From: Pseudomonas batumici
GTDB lineage: Bacteria; Pseudomonadota; Gammaproteobacteria; Pseudomonadales; Pseudomonadaceae
Reading direction: 5' to 3'
Length of the DNA stretch: 64,000 nucleotides
NCBI RefSeq assembly: GCF_000820515.1
Contig: NZ_JXDG01000053.1
Coordinates: forward strand, 1-64,000
Part shown: in pieces, positions 1 through 8,345 of the stretch
Layout: each line of letters begins with the position of its first letter
Position numbering within the stretch: position 1 is the first letter of the stretch
Program-made: the position numbers and the translations under genes
Notes under the pieces: model-generated
Database searches by the model: none
Seen by the model: the letters and a program-made list of their open reading frames with translations, nothing else
What the model was told of the DNA's origin: nothing

Positions 1-1
1 C

Positions 2-784
2 ATGACTGATCCAACCGATCTGATCCGCGCCCGGGATGTGAGTGGTTTCGACCTCTGGTCGCTGCCCAGCTTCGACCCGCATGTCGAGGAGCCCGAGCCC
101 GAACCGGTGGAAGAACCGCCGGCCGAGATCGAAGAAGTGCCGCTGGAGGAAGTCCAGCCGCTGACCCTCGAAGAACTCGAAAGCATTCGCCAGGAAGCTT
201 ACAACGAAGGCTTTGCCGTGGGGGAGCGGGAAGGTTTCCACAGCACCCAGCTCAAGGTGCGACAGGAGGCGGAAGTCGCCCTGACCGCCAAGCTCAAGGC
301 CCTGGAAGCCCTGATGGGCAATCTGTTCGCGCCCATCGCCGAGCAGGACCGGCAGATCGAGCACAGCCTGGTGGGGCTGGTCGAGCACATGGTGCGCGAG
401 GTCATCCAGCGTGAGCTGAAGACCGATTCCAGCCAGATCGAGCACGTCCTGCGCGAAGCCCTCAAGCTGTTGCCGCTGGGCGCCGACAATATCCGCTTGT
501 ACATCAATCCCCAGGACTTCGATCAGATCAAGGCCCTGCGTGAGCGCCACGAAGCCAGTTGGCGCATCGTCGAGGACGAGGCCTTGCAGGCCGGCGGCTG
601 TCGGATCGAAACCGAGCACAGCCGGATCGATGCCACCATCGAAACCCGCATCAGCAAGGCCGTGGCGCAGTTGTTCGATCAGCTCCACGAGCAATCCCTG
701 CATCCGGCGCTGCCGGATATGGCCCTGGAACTGGAAGAAGTCCTGACGAAGGTTTCCACGGCGGACCTGTCCGATGCGTCTTGA
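2..784 (+). CDS. fliH: FliH, flagellar export ATPase regulator (5' end possibly cut by window)
   Basis: FliH binds the flagellar ATPase FliI, restrains its activity and docks it at the export gate via FliN and FlhA. The protein read here has 260 residues. It has an acidic, Pro/Glu-rich N-terminal stretch (about residues 25-60), a helical middle, and a C-terminal FliH/YscL-type region (about 110-245). It overlaps fliI by 11 bases and fliJ follows, which is the normal order. The first ATG lies at the second base of the window. A conserved-looking segment (DLIRARDVSGFD) begins only a few residues after it, so the true start may lie upstream. Identity is firm from context; the start is uncertain. 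Confidence 0.9.
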   Translation: MTDPTDLIRARDVSGFDLWSLPSFDPHVEEPEPEPVEEPPAEIEEVPLEEVQPLTLEELESIRQEAYNEGFAVGEREGFHSTQLKVRQEAEVALTAKLKALEALMGNLFAPIAEQDRQIEHSLVGLVEHMVREVIQRELKTDSSQIEHVLREALKLLPLGADNIRLYINPQDFDQIKALRERHEASWRIVEDEALQAGGCRIETEHSRIDATIETRISKAVAQLFDQLHEQSLHPALPDMALELEEVLTKVSTADLSDAS

Positions 785-2132
785 GCGCACCAGCTTCGGC
801 AAGCGCTTGAGCGGTTACGCCGGGGCCATCGACCTGCCCGGGCAGCCGATCCTCGAAGGTCGTCTGTTGCGCATGGTCGGCCTGACCCTCGAGGCCGAGG
901 GACTGCGGGCTGCCATGGGGACGCGCTGCCTGGTGATCAACGACGACAGCTACCATCCGGTACAGGTCGAGGCCGAAGTGATGGGCTTTTCCGGTGCCAA
1001 GGTGTTCCTGATGCCGGTGGGCAGCGTGGCCGGCATCGCACCCGGCGCCAGGGTCGTGCCCTTGGCCGACACCGGGCGCCTGCCGATGGGCATGAGCATG
1101 CTCGGGCGGGTGCTCGACGGTGCCGGGCGCGCCCTCGACGGCAAGGGCGGGATGAAGGCCGAGGACTGGGTGCCGATGGACGGCCCGACCATCAACCCGC
1201 TCAACCGTGACCCCATCAGCCAGCCGCTGGATGTGGGCATTCGTTGCATCAATGGCTTGTTGACCGTGGGCCGTGGCCAGCGCCTCGGCCTCTTCGCCGG
1301 TACCGGCGTGGGCAAGAGTGTACTGTTGGGCATGATGACCCGCTTCACCGAGGCCGACATCATCGTCGTCGGCCTGATCGGCGAGCGCGGTCGCGAGGTG
1401 AAGGAGTTCATCGAGCACATCCTCGGTGAAGAAGGCCTCAAGCGTTCGGTGGTGGTGGCTTCGCCGGCGGACGACGCGCCGCTGATGCGTTTGCGCGCAG
1501 CCATGTACTGCACGCGGATTGCCGAGTATTTCCGCGACAAGGGCAAGAATGTCCTGCTGCTCATGGATTCCCTGACCCGATTTGCCCAGGCCCAGCGGGA
1601 AATCGCTCTGGCCATCGGCGAGCCGCCGGCGACCAAGGGTTATCCGCCGTCGGTGTTCGCCAAGCTGCCCAAGCTGGTGGAACGTGCCGGCAACGCCGAG
1701 GCCGGAGGCGGTTCGATCACGGCGTTCTACACGGTACTGTCCGAAGGCGACGACCAGCAGGACCCGATTGCCGACTCGGCGCGGGGTGTGCTCGACGGAC
1801 ATATCGTCCTGTCCCGGCGTTTGGCCGAGGAAGGCCATTACCCGGCGATCGATATCGAAGCATCCATCAGCCGGGTCATGCCGGCGGTGGTCAGCCCGGA
1901 ACACATGAGCCGCGCCCAGCACTTCAAGCAGCTCTGGTCGCGTTATCAGCAGAGTCGCGACCTGATCAGCGTCGGTGCCTATGTCGCCGGTGGCGATCGC
2001 GAGACCGATACCGCGATTGCTCTGCAGCCGGCGATGACCCAGTACCTGCGCCAGGGCCTGAACGACAATATCAGCCTGGGTGAAAGCGCCGCGCATCTGG
2101 CGTCGGTGTTCGCTCCCGTGGCGGGCGGTTGA
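774..2132 (+). CDS. fliI: FliI, flagellar type III export ATPase
   Basis: FliI is the cytoplasmic hexameric ATPase that feeds export substrates to the flagellar gate; it is homologous to F1 beta. At 452 residues the length is normal. The Walker A motif GTGVGKS lies near residue 177, followed by the family segment GLIGERGREVKEF and the Walker B region LLLMDSLTRFAQAQREI. The ATG lies inside the end of fliH (11-base overlap), which indicates translational coupling. fliJ starts 6 bases after the stop. Confidence 0.97.
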   Translation: MRLERTSFGKRLSGYAGAIDLPGQPILEGRLLRMVGLTLEAEGLRAAMGTRCLVINDDSYHPVQVEAEVMGFSGAKVFLMPVGSVAGIAPGARVVPLADTGRLPMGMSMLGRVLDGAGRALDGKGGMKAEDWVPMDGPTINPLNRDPISQPLDVGIRCINGLLTVGRGQRLGLFAGTGVGKSVLLGMMTRFTEADIIVVGLIGERGREVKEFIEHILGEEGLKRSVVVASPADDAPLMRLRAAMYCTRIAEYFRDKGKNVLLLMDSLTRFAQAQREIALAIGEPPATKGYPPSVFAKLPKLVERAGNAEAGGGSITAFYTVLSEGDDQQDPIADSARGVLDGHIVLSRRLAEEGHYPAIDIEASISRVMPAVVSPEHMSRAQHFKQLWSRYQQSRDLISVGAYVAGGDRETDTAIALQPAMTQYLRQGLNDNISLGESAAHLASVFAPVAGG

Positions 2133-2138
2133 TCCGCC

Positions 2139-2588
2139 ATGGCCCTGAGCCGCGCCGCGCGCCTGGCCCCGGTGGTCGAGATGGCCGAAAGCGCCGAACG
2201 CACCGCGGTCCAGCGTCTTGGTTATTTCCAGGGGCAGGTGCGGGTCGCGCAAAGCAAGCTGGAGGATCTCGAGCGTTTTCGTCTGGAATACCAGGAGCAA
2301 TGGATCCAACGTGGTAGCCTGGGGGTTTCCGGCCAATGGTTGTTGGGTTACCAGCAGTTCCTCGGTCAGCTGGATACGGCGGTCGGCCAGCAGCGCCAGA
2401 GCCTGGCCTGGCACCAGAACAATCTCGACAAGGCGCGCGAGGCCTGGCAGCAGGCTTTTACCCGGGTCGAAGGCCTGCGCAAGTTGGTGCAGCGCTATAT
2501 CGACGAGGCGCGCCAGTTGGAAGACAAGCGTGAACAGAAGTTGCTGGATGAGCTGTCCCAGCGTTTGCCGCGGCAGAGTCCGTATTGA
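2139..2588 (+). CDS. fliJ: FliJ, flagellar export chaperone/ATPase stalk
   Basis: FliJ is the small coiled-coil protein that inserts in the FliI hexamer like a gamma subunit and cycles chaperones. This 149-residue protein is almost wholly charged helix with heptad-like leucines and no membrane segment, as expected. It follows fliI by 6 bases. Sequence conservation in this family is weak, so the call rests on length, helical composition and position between fliI and the switch genes. Confidence 0.93.
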   Translation: MALSRAARLAPVVEMAESAERTAVQRLGYFQGQVRVAQSKLEDLERFRLEYQEQWIQRGSLGVSGQWLLGYQQFLGQLDTAVGQQRQSLAWHQNNLDKAREAWQQAFTRVEGLRKLVQRYIDEARQLEDKREQKLLDELSQRLPRQSPY

Positions 2589-2676
2589 TCTGCAGGAATT
2601 TTGACGCTCCCGGTTGCCCTACCTTCGGCGGGGTGCTAAACCTTGTACACGTCGCCACTGACAAGGAAGCAGTATC

Positions 2677-2982
2677 ATGGCTGTAGTCGCAGAAGTATCG
2701 CCCGATGGCGCAAAATTGACGATCTCCATCAAAGGGCGTTTTGATTTTGGCAGGCATCAGGAATTTCGCGAGTCCTACGAGGGGCTTGCCAAGAAACCGT
2801 CGTCCATTGTGGTCGATCTGAAGGAAGCGACCTATCTGGACAGCTCCGCGCTGGGCATGTTGCTCTTGTTGCGCGATCACGCCGGTGGTGATCATTCCGA
2901 CGTACGGGTGATCAACAGCAACTCGGACGTGCGCAAGATCCTGGCCATCTCCAATTTCGACAAACTCTTCGATATCGGCTGA
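2677..2982 (+). CDS. STAS-domain anti-sigma-factor antagonist (HsbA-like)
   Basis: This 101-residue single STAS domain resembles SpoIIAA. The conserved loop YLDSSALGMLL carries the usual phosphorylatable serine (S56 or S57). Such proteins bind an anti-sigma factor or a signalling partner only when dephosphorylated. It stands 88 bases after fliJ with an AAGGAAG ribosome site before the ATG, and 5 bases before the receiver/SpoIIE gene whose phosphatase probably acts on it. The arrangement resembles the HsbA/HsbR pair of P. aeruginosa, which links FlgM and swarming or biofilm choice. That functional parallel is inferred; the fold and residues are visible. Confidence 0.85.
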   Translation: MAVVAEVSPDGAKLTISIKGRFDFGRHQEFRESYEGLAKKPSSIVVDLKEATYLDSSALGMLLLLRDHAGGDHSDVRVINSNSDVRKILAISNFDKLFDIG

Positions 2983-2987
2983 CCTGC

Positions 2988-4694
2988 ATGCAGTCGGGAG
3001 CGGAGTCGCTGACGGTATTGATCGCCGAGGATGGTGCGGCCGATCGTTTGCTGCTCTCGAGCATCGTCAGGCGTCAGGGGCATGGGGTGCTGACGGCCAG
3101 CAACGGTGCCGAGGCGGTCGCCGTGTTCGAGGCGCAGCGGCCGCAGCTGGTGCTGATGGACGCGATGATGCCGGTGATGGACGGTTTCGAGGCGGCGCGC
3201 CGGATCAAGGTGCTGGCCGGAGAGTCGTTGGTGCCGATCATCTTCCTGACCTCCATGACCGAAGTCGACGGGCTGGTGCGCTGCCTGGAAGCCGGGGGCG
3301 ACGACTTCCTGGAAAAACCCTACAACCAGGTCATCCTGGGGGCCAAGATCAAGGCCATGGATCGTCTCAGGCGCCTGCAGGACACCGTCCTGCAACAGCG
3401 CGACCTGATTGCCCGGCACCATGACTACCTGCTCAACGAGCAGCGGGTGGCCAAGGCGGTGTTCGACAAGGTGGCCCACTCCGGTTGCCTGAACGCGCCG
3501 AATATCCGCTACCTGCAATCGCCTTATGCGCTGTTCAACGGCGACCTGTTGCTGGCGGCCTACACCCCGGCCGGCGATATGCATGTGCTGCTCGGCGACT
3601 TCACCGGCCATGGCCTGCCGGCGGCGGTCGGGGCGATGCCGCTGGCGGAAGTGTTCTATGGCATGACCGCCAAGGGCTATGGGCTGCCGGAAACCCTGCG
3701 CGAGATGAATGCCAAGCTCAAGCGCATCCTGCCGGTGGACATGTTCTGCTGTGCCATCTTTCTTTGCCTGAGCCCGCAGCGCCAGGTGGTGGAGGTGTGG
3801 AATGGCGGCATGCCGGACGGTTACCTGCATCGCGTGGCTACGGGAGAACGCCAGCCGCTGGTGGCCCGGCACCTGCCCCTGGGGGTGCTCGGGGCCGAGC
3901 TGTTCGACTATCACACCGATGTCTACCCCATGGCCCAGGGGGATCGGGTGTTCCTGCTCTCCGACGGGGTGATCGATACCTCTGACCGCGATGATCAGCT
4001 CTTCGGCGTGGAGCGCCTGCACCAGGTCTTCGAAGCCAATCTGGAGCCGGATCGCCTGTTCGAGGACATTCAGGAGGCCTTGCAGCGCTTTCACGGCGAA
4101 GCCCGGGATGATCTGAGCATGGTCCAGATCACGCTTCCGGCGCCGGCGCGCCAGTTGCCCAGCTCCATGGTCTACTCCGACAGCGGTGAATCCTGCCCGC
4201 TGGACTGGTCGGTGAGCTTCGAGTTTCGCGCGGCCACCTTGAAGCGCTTCAATCCGTTGCCGTACCTGCTTCAATTGCTGATGGAGGTGCATGGCTTGCG
4301 CACGCAGAGCGGGGCGCTCTACAGCGTCCTCGCCGAACTCTACTCCAATGCCCTGGAACATGGTGTCCTGGGCCTGGATTCGAGTCTCAAGCGCGATGTG
4401 CGGGGATTTGCGCAATACTATGAACAACGCAATCGGCGTCTGCTCGAGCTGCAAGAGGGATTCGTGCGGGTGCGCCTGCAGGTGATCCCGCAGGGGGAGG
4501 GTGGCCGGTTATACATACAGGTCGATGACAGCGGCAAAGGTTTTGACGTGGCGCAGGTGATGGAGCGTCCCGCACTGCTCGACCGGCTGTCCGGGCGCGG
4601 CGTGGGGCTGGTTCGCCAGCTCGGGCGCAATGCCTGTTGGTCGGACAATGGGCGCAGTGCCCACGTGGAGTTTTCGTGGGAGGCTCAGGCATAA
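2988..4694 (+). CDS. Receiver / SpoIIE (PP2C) phosphatase / HATPase fused response regulator
   Basis: The 568 residues hold an N-terminal CheY-like receiver (1-125, phospho-acceptor D58 in VLMDAMMPVMDG). A short helical linker follows, then a SpoIIE-type PP2C phosphatase (about 165-385, with GDFTGHGLPAA and FLLSDGVIDT). The C-terminal part (about 400-568) is a degenerate HATPase_c serine-kinase domain with an N-box-like ELYSNALEHG and a G-box-like SGRGVGLV. HsbR of P. aeruginosa has the same order of opposing phosphatase and kinase modules. The obvious substrate is the upstream STAS protein and the probable phosphodonor is the downstream Hpt protein. The spacing (5 bases after the STAS gene, Hpt gene next) makes these three one switch. 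Confidence 0.87.
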   Translation: MQSGAESLTVLIAEDGAADRLLLSSIVRRQGHGVLTASNGAEAVAVFEAQRPQLVLMDAMMPVMDGFEAARRIKVLAGESLVPIIFLTSMTEVDGLVRCLEAGGDDFLEKPYNQVILGAKIKAMDRLRRLQDTVLQQRDLIARHHDYLLNEQRVAKAVFDKVAHSGCLNAPNIRYLQSPYALFNGDLLLAAYTPAGDMHVLLGDFTGHGLPAAVGAMPLAEVFYGMTAKGYGLPETLREMNAKLKRILPVDMFCCAIFLCLSPQRQVVEVWNGGMPDGYLHRVATGERQPLVARHLPLGVLGAELFDYHTDVYPMAQGDRVFLLSDGVIDTSDRDDQLFGVERLHQVFEANLEPDRLFEDIQEALQRFHGEARDDLSMVQITLPAPARQLPSSMVYSDSGESCPLDWSVSFEFRAATLKRFNPLPYLLQLLMEVHGLRTQSGALYSVLAELYSNALEHGVLGLDSSLKRDVRGFAQYYEQRNRRLLELQEGFVRVRLQVIPQGEGGRLYIQVDDSGKGFDVAQVMERPALLDRLSGRGVGLVRQLGRNACWSDNGRSAHVEFSWEAQA

Positions 4695-4723
4695 TTCGTG
4701 GGTGTGGAGCAGGGAGCGATCAA

Positions 4724-5080
4724 GTGGACAACGATATGGAGCATCTGGACCGCGGTGTACTCGGTGCATTGCAGGACATCATGGAGGATGAGTATCCGCT
4801 GCTGCTGGATACCTTTCTGGAGGACTCGAGAAAACGCCTGGGGCAGTTGCATCAGGCGAGCAATGCCGCGGATCTCGGGGCGGTGGCGCACAGCTTTAAG
4901 GGTAGCAGCAGCAACATGGGGGCGTTGCGCCTGGCCGAGCTTTGCCGTCAGCTGGAGCTGCTGGCCGGACAGTTGCCGCTCGTCGGTGTCGAAGAGCTGA
5001 TCAACCAGATTGACCGTGAATACGAGTTGGTGCGCCGCGTTTACGAAACCGAACGCGAGCGTTTTCCCGTAAGGCCCTAG
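4724..5080 (+). CDS. Hpt-domain phosphotransfer protein
   Basis: A single histidine phosphotransfer domain of 118 residues. The motif AHSFKGSSSNMGA carries the phospho-histidine (about H56 from the GTG start). I place the start at the GTG at 4724 because AGGGAG lies 7 bases upstream; the next ATG (4736) has no ribosome site. It probably relays phosphate to the receiver domain of the preceding SpoIIE-type protein. It lies 29 bases after that gene and before the sigma-54 promoter of fliK. Which hybrid kinase supplies the phosphate cannot be told here. Confidence 0.85.
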   Translation: MDNDMEHLDRGVLGALQDIMEDEYPLLLDTFLEDSRKRLGQLHQASNAADLGAVAHSFKGSSSNMGALRLAELCRQLELLAGQLPLVGVEELINQIDREYELVRRVYETERERFPVRP

Positions 5081-5109
5081 TGCCTGTGTCCGCGTCGCCC
5101 GGGCAAATA

Positions 5110-5125
5110 TGGCCCGAACCTTGCT
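5110..5125 (+). promoter_or_regulatory. sigma-54 (RpoN) promoter of fliK
   Basis: TGGCCCGAACCTTGCT matches the consensus TGGCACG-N4-TTGCW, with the invariant GG (5111-5112) and GC (5123-5124) exactly 10 bases apart. Initiation would fall near 5136, leaving a leader of about 40 bases before the fliK ATG. It fits class II/III flagellar control by RpoN with FleQ or FleR. Confidence 0.8.
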
Positions 5126-5174
5126 TTTGTTCCCTGCATTGTAGTTACCGCCCCTGTGCAGCGGAGATCGTGTT

Positions 5175-6650
5175 ATGCCACTCGCCCCCAATTCGCTCCT
5201 CCAGGCCACCGCTGCCGTCAAGCCGCAGGCGGACGCTGTGATTTCAGCGCCGACGGCTGTCGCGGCGCCCAAGGACAATGCTTTCAGCTTCGCGCAGGTC
5301 TACCAGGACACCCAGAGCAATCCGGGCAAGCTTGCCTTCAATCCGGTCAAGCCGATGGCGGACACGGCCCCCGTGGCGCCGTCCAAGCCGGACGCGCCGG
5401 CCAGCAACGCCAATAATACGGATGCCGCTGCGCAGCCGCCGGTTGCCGGTAGCGGCAAATCCTTGCCTGCCGACAAATCGTCAAAGGCCGGTGACAAGAC
5501 GGCGTCCGCCGATGGCAAGGGCGGTCCTGACAAGACCAAGGCCGACGGCACGACGGCCTCGACCGATGCCCCGAAGTCCGGCGACAAGACCGCTTCCAGC
5601 GATGACGCCAGCAAGGCAACGACCGATACGCCTGTCGCCGCGGCGACGCCGGACCCGACCCTCGACCCGGCCCTGCTCCAGGCTGCCGCGGCGACGCAGA
5701 CCCCGGCCCCAGCCCCCGCAGCGGCGACCCCGGTCGATCCGACCGTGACCCCGGCCCCGCTGGCGGCAGCGGTGACCGCCGCGGCCAAGCCGGCAGCGGC
5801 GACCCCGCCGACCGCCGGTGATGATTTCGATCCGGCCGCCGACCCGCTGGACAACCTGCCGGTCGTACGCCTGGCCATGGAGCAGGGCGGTCACGTCTCG
5901 AGCGGCAGCCAGGCTTCGGCGAAATCCACCGACAATAATCCCGTCGATCCGAGCCTGGCGCAGAACCAGGCCAATAACGTTGTCACGTTGCTGGATCAGA
6001 AGACCGATCCCGGTAGCACCGACCAGGGCGGCGACAAATCCTTCAAGACGCTGATCGACGACGGTCTCAAGGACCTCAAGAGTGCTTCCAGCGATACCCG
6101 GGTCGACGACTTCGCCAATCGCCTGGCAGCGCTGACCCAGGCGGCTACCCCCAAGACCGCCAATGCGCTGCCGGTCAACCAGCCGTTGGCGATGCATCAG
6201 AGCGGTTGGAGTGAGGAGGTGGTCAATCGGGTCATGTACCTCTCCAGCGCCAACCTCAAGTCGGCGGAGATCCAGCTGCAACCCGCAGAACTGGGGCGCC
6301 TGGATATCAAGGTGAACATGGCGGCCGACCAGCCGACGCAGATCAGCTTCATCAGCGCTCATGCCGGTGTGCGCGACGCGCTGGAGGGCAACATGCCGCG
6401 TCTGCGCGACATGCTGCAACAGCAAGGCCTGGGGCAGGCCGATGTCACGGTCTCCGACCAGGCCCGGGGTTGGGCCGGCCAGGGCCAGGGCACGCAGCAG
6501 CAACAGCAGCAGGCGCAGAAAGGCAGCAACAGGGGGAGTGGTCTGGGTGGCGACAGCCAGGATGACCTGTCGATTGCCGCCGCCGGCGAAACCGCGGCAG
6601 TCAGCCCCAGCGTGGTGGTGGGCTCCAGCGCGGTCGACTATTACGCCTGA
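5175..6650 (+). CDS. fliK: FliK, flagellar hook-length control protein
   Basis: FliK is exported during hook growth, measures hook length and then switches FlhB specificity to filament substrates. This copy has 491 residues. The first 300 or so are low-complexity and rich in Ala, Pro, Thr, Asp and Lys (the variable ruler part). The conserved C-terminal Flg_hook domain spans about 340-450, with LQPAELGRLDIKV and FISAHAGVRDALE. A Gln-rich patch follows (QQQQQQ, from CAG/CAA repeats near 6496-6520). It has its own sigma-54 promoter and stands apart from fliL by 154 bases. Confidence 0.95.
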   Translation: MPLAPNSLLQATAAVKPQADAVISAPTAVAAPKDNAFSFAQVYQDTQSNPGKLAFNPVKPMADTAPVAPSKPDAPASNANNTDAAAQPPVAGSGKSLPADKSSKAGDKTASADGKGGPDKTKADGTTASTDAPKSGDKTASSDDASKATTDTPVAAATPDPTLDPALLQAAAATQTPAPAPAAATPVDPTVTPAPLAAAVTAAAKPAAATPPTAGDDFDPAADPLDNLPVVRLAMEQGGHVSSGSQASAKSTDNNPVDPSLAQNQANNVVTLLDQKTDPGSTDQGGDKSFKTLIDDGLKDLKSASSDTRVDDFANRLAALTQAATPKTANALPVNQPLAMHQSGWSEEVVNRVMYLSSANLKSAEIQLQPAELGRLDIKVNMAADQPTQISFISAHAGVRDALEGNMPRLRDMLQQQGLGQADVTVSDQARGWAGQGQGTQQQQQQAQKGSNRGSGLGGDSQDDLSIAAAGETAAVSPSVVVGSSAVDYYA

Positions 6651-6653
6651 TGT

Positions 6654-6683
6654 CTGCGGGAGTCGGCGAGCCGGCTCCCGCAG
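6654..6683. repeat. REP-like palindrome / putative terminator after fliK
   Basis: CTGCGGGAG at 6654-6662 pairs perfectly with CTCCCGCAG at 6675-6683. CGGC and GCCG extend the stem inward across one mismatch. It starts 3 bases after the fliK stop. The core resembles the GGGAGCCGGC-type repetitive extragenic palindromes of Pseudomonas, but there is no T-tract, so it may be a REP element rather than an intrinsic terminator. A second partial copy of the arm (CTCCCGCAGG) follows at once. Confidence 0.6.
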
Positions 6684-6738
6684 GTTCTCCCGCAGGCGCC
6701 GTGGTATTTCAAAGACTGTATTTCCCTTGTGTCCAATC

Positions 6739-6754
6739 TGGCATAACACTTGCT
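6739..6754 (+). promoter_or_regulatory. sigma-54 (RpoN) promoter of the fliL operon
   Basis: TGGCATAACACTTGCT is a near-perfect -24/-12 element, with GG at 6740-6741 and GC at 6752-6753 separated by 10 bases. The start would be near 6765, 40 bases before fliL. It should drive fliLMNOPQR-flhB as one RpoN-dependent operon. Confidence 0.88.
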
Positions 6755-6804
6755 CAAGCCTTGCCGTGCGACTATGAAAAATCGAATAGTGACGGATTAT
6801 TGGC

Positions 6805-7311
6805 ATGGCGAAGAGCGAAGCAGCGGTAAAAGAACCCGGCAGTAAAAGCAAACTCAAGCTCATCATCGTCATTGTGCTGGGCGTGCTGCTGGCCGTCGGC
6901 CTGTCGGTGGGCGCGACCTGGTACTTCATGCACAGTGCCCAGAGCAAGCCGGCTCCGGCGCCCGTCGAGGCCGTCAGTAACGGCAAGCAGCCGGCGATCT
7001 TCGAACCCATGGCCCCGGCCTTCGTCACCAACTTCAAGGACGCCTCCGGCCGCCAGCGCTACATGCAGGTGAGCATCACCCTGCTGGCGCGCAACCAGGC
7101 CGACCTGGATGCCCTTAAAGTCCACATGCCGGTGATCCGCAACAACCTGGTGATGCTCTTCTCCGGGCAGGCCTACGAAACCCTCGCCACCCCGGTCGGC
7201 CAGGAACTGCTGCGCCAGAAAGCCACTGCCAGCGTGCAGGAAGTGGCGCAGAAGGAAGTCGGCAAGGTGGTGGTCGAACAGCTGCTCTTCACTAACTACG
7301 TATTGCAGTAG
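6805..7311 (+). CDS. fliL: FliL, flagellar basal-body-associated protein
   Basis: FliL is an inner-membrane protein at the stator ring that supports torque and swarming. This 168-residue protein has a lysine-rich cytoplasmic N-terminus, one membrane segment (about residues 18-40) and a periplasmic FliL domain. It opens the fliLMNOPQR-flhB operon behind a sigma-54 promoter and ends 9 bases before fliM. Confidence 0.95.
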   Translation: MAKSEAAVKEPGSKSKLKLIIVIVLGVLLAVGLSVGATWYFMHSAQSKPAPAPVEAVSNGKQPAIFEPMAPAFVTNFKDASGRQRYMQVSITLLARNQADLDALKVHMPVIRNNLVMLFSGQAYETLATPVGQELLRQKATASVQEVAQKEVGKVVVEQLLFTNYVLQ

Positions 7312-7320
7312 GATCACGAC

Positions 7321-8289
7321 ATGGCCGTGCAGGATCTGCTGTCCCAGGATGAGATCGACGCCCTTTTGCATGGCGTCGATGACGGTCTGGTGCAGACCGA
7401 AACCTCTGCCGATCCCGGCAGTGTCAAAAGTTACGACCTGACCAGCCAGGATCGCATCGTCCGCGGACGCATGCCGACCCTGGAAATGATCAACGAGCGT
7501 TTCGCCCGCTACACCCGTATCAGCATGTTCAACATGCTGCGCCGTTCCGCGGACGTGGCGGTCGGTGGCGTGCAGGTGATGAAGTTCGGCGAATACGTGC
7601 ACTCGCTCTATGTCCCCACCAGCCTCAACCTGGTGAAGATCAAGCCCCTGCGCGGCACCGCCCTGTTCATCCTCGACGCCAAGCTGGTGTTCAAGCTGGT
7701 GGACAACTTTTTCGGCGGCGATGGCCGGCACGCCAAGATCGAAGGCCGTGAGTTCACCCCCACGGAGCTGCGGGTGGTGCGCATGGTGCTGGATCAGGCG
7801 TTCATCGACCTCAAGGAAGCCTGGCAGGCGATCATGGAAGTCAATTTCGAGTACATCAACTCGGAAGTGAACCCGGCCATGGCCAACATCGTCGGTCCCA
7901 GCGAGGCGGTGGTGGTGTCGACCTTCCATATCGAACTCGACGGCGGCGGCGGCGACCTGCACGTGACCATGCCGTACTCGATGATCGAGCCGGTGCGCGA
8001 AATGCTCGACGCCGGTTTCCAGTCGGACCTGGACGACCAGGACGAGCGCTGGGTCAAGGCCCTGCGCGAAGACGTGCTGGACGTGGACGTCCCCCTCAGT
8101 GCCACGGTTGCCCGTCGCCAGTTGCGCCTGCGGGACATCCTGCACATGCAACCGGGCGATGTGATTCCGGTGGAACTGCCGGAAGACATGGTCATGCGCG
8201 CCAACGGCGTGCCGGCGTTCAAGGTCAAGCTCGGTTCCCACAAGGGCAACCTGGCGCTGCAAGTGATTGAGCCGATCGAGCGCCGCTAG
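7321..8289 (+). CDS. fliM: FliM, flagellar motor switch protein
   Basis: FliM forms most of the C-ring and binds phospho-CheY through its N-terminal peptide. LSQDEIDALLHG at residues 6-17 is that peptide. The middle CheC-like domain spans about 45-235 and the C-terminal SpoA domain about 250-320, for 322 residues in all, the usual length. fliN follows after 56 bases. The partner proteins FliN and CheY are both encoded in this window. Confidence 0.97.
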   Translation: MAVQDLLSQDEIDALLHGVDDGLVQTETSADPGSVKSYDLTSQDRIVRGRMPTLEMINERFARYTRISMFNMLRRSADVAVGGVQVMKFGEYVHSLYVPTSLNLVKIKPLRGTALFILDAKLVFKLVDNFFGGDGRHAKIEGREFTPTELRVVRMVLDQAFIDLKEAWQAIMEVNFEYINSEVNPAMANIVGPSEAVVVSTFHIELDGGGGDLHVTMPYSMIEPVREMLDAGFQSDLDDQDERWVKALREDVLDVDVPLSATVARRQLRLRDILHMQPGDVIPVELPEDMVMRANGVPAFKVKLGSHKGNLALQVIEPIERR

Positions 8290-8345
8290 GGCGTCGATCA
8301 GAAATGTGCCGTGTTAATTGATTTTCTGCTCGCCGAGGACAACTG

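Noticed and set aside
2641..2670. sigma-28-like TAAA...GCC sequence before the STAS gene
   Set aside because: Spacing is 13 instead of about 15 and the -10 half matches poorly.
6496..6520. CAG/CAA repeat in fliK as a contingency locus
   Set aside because: A trinucleotide repeat changes only Gln number, and mixed CAG/CAA codons limit slippage.
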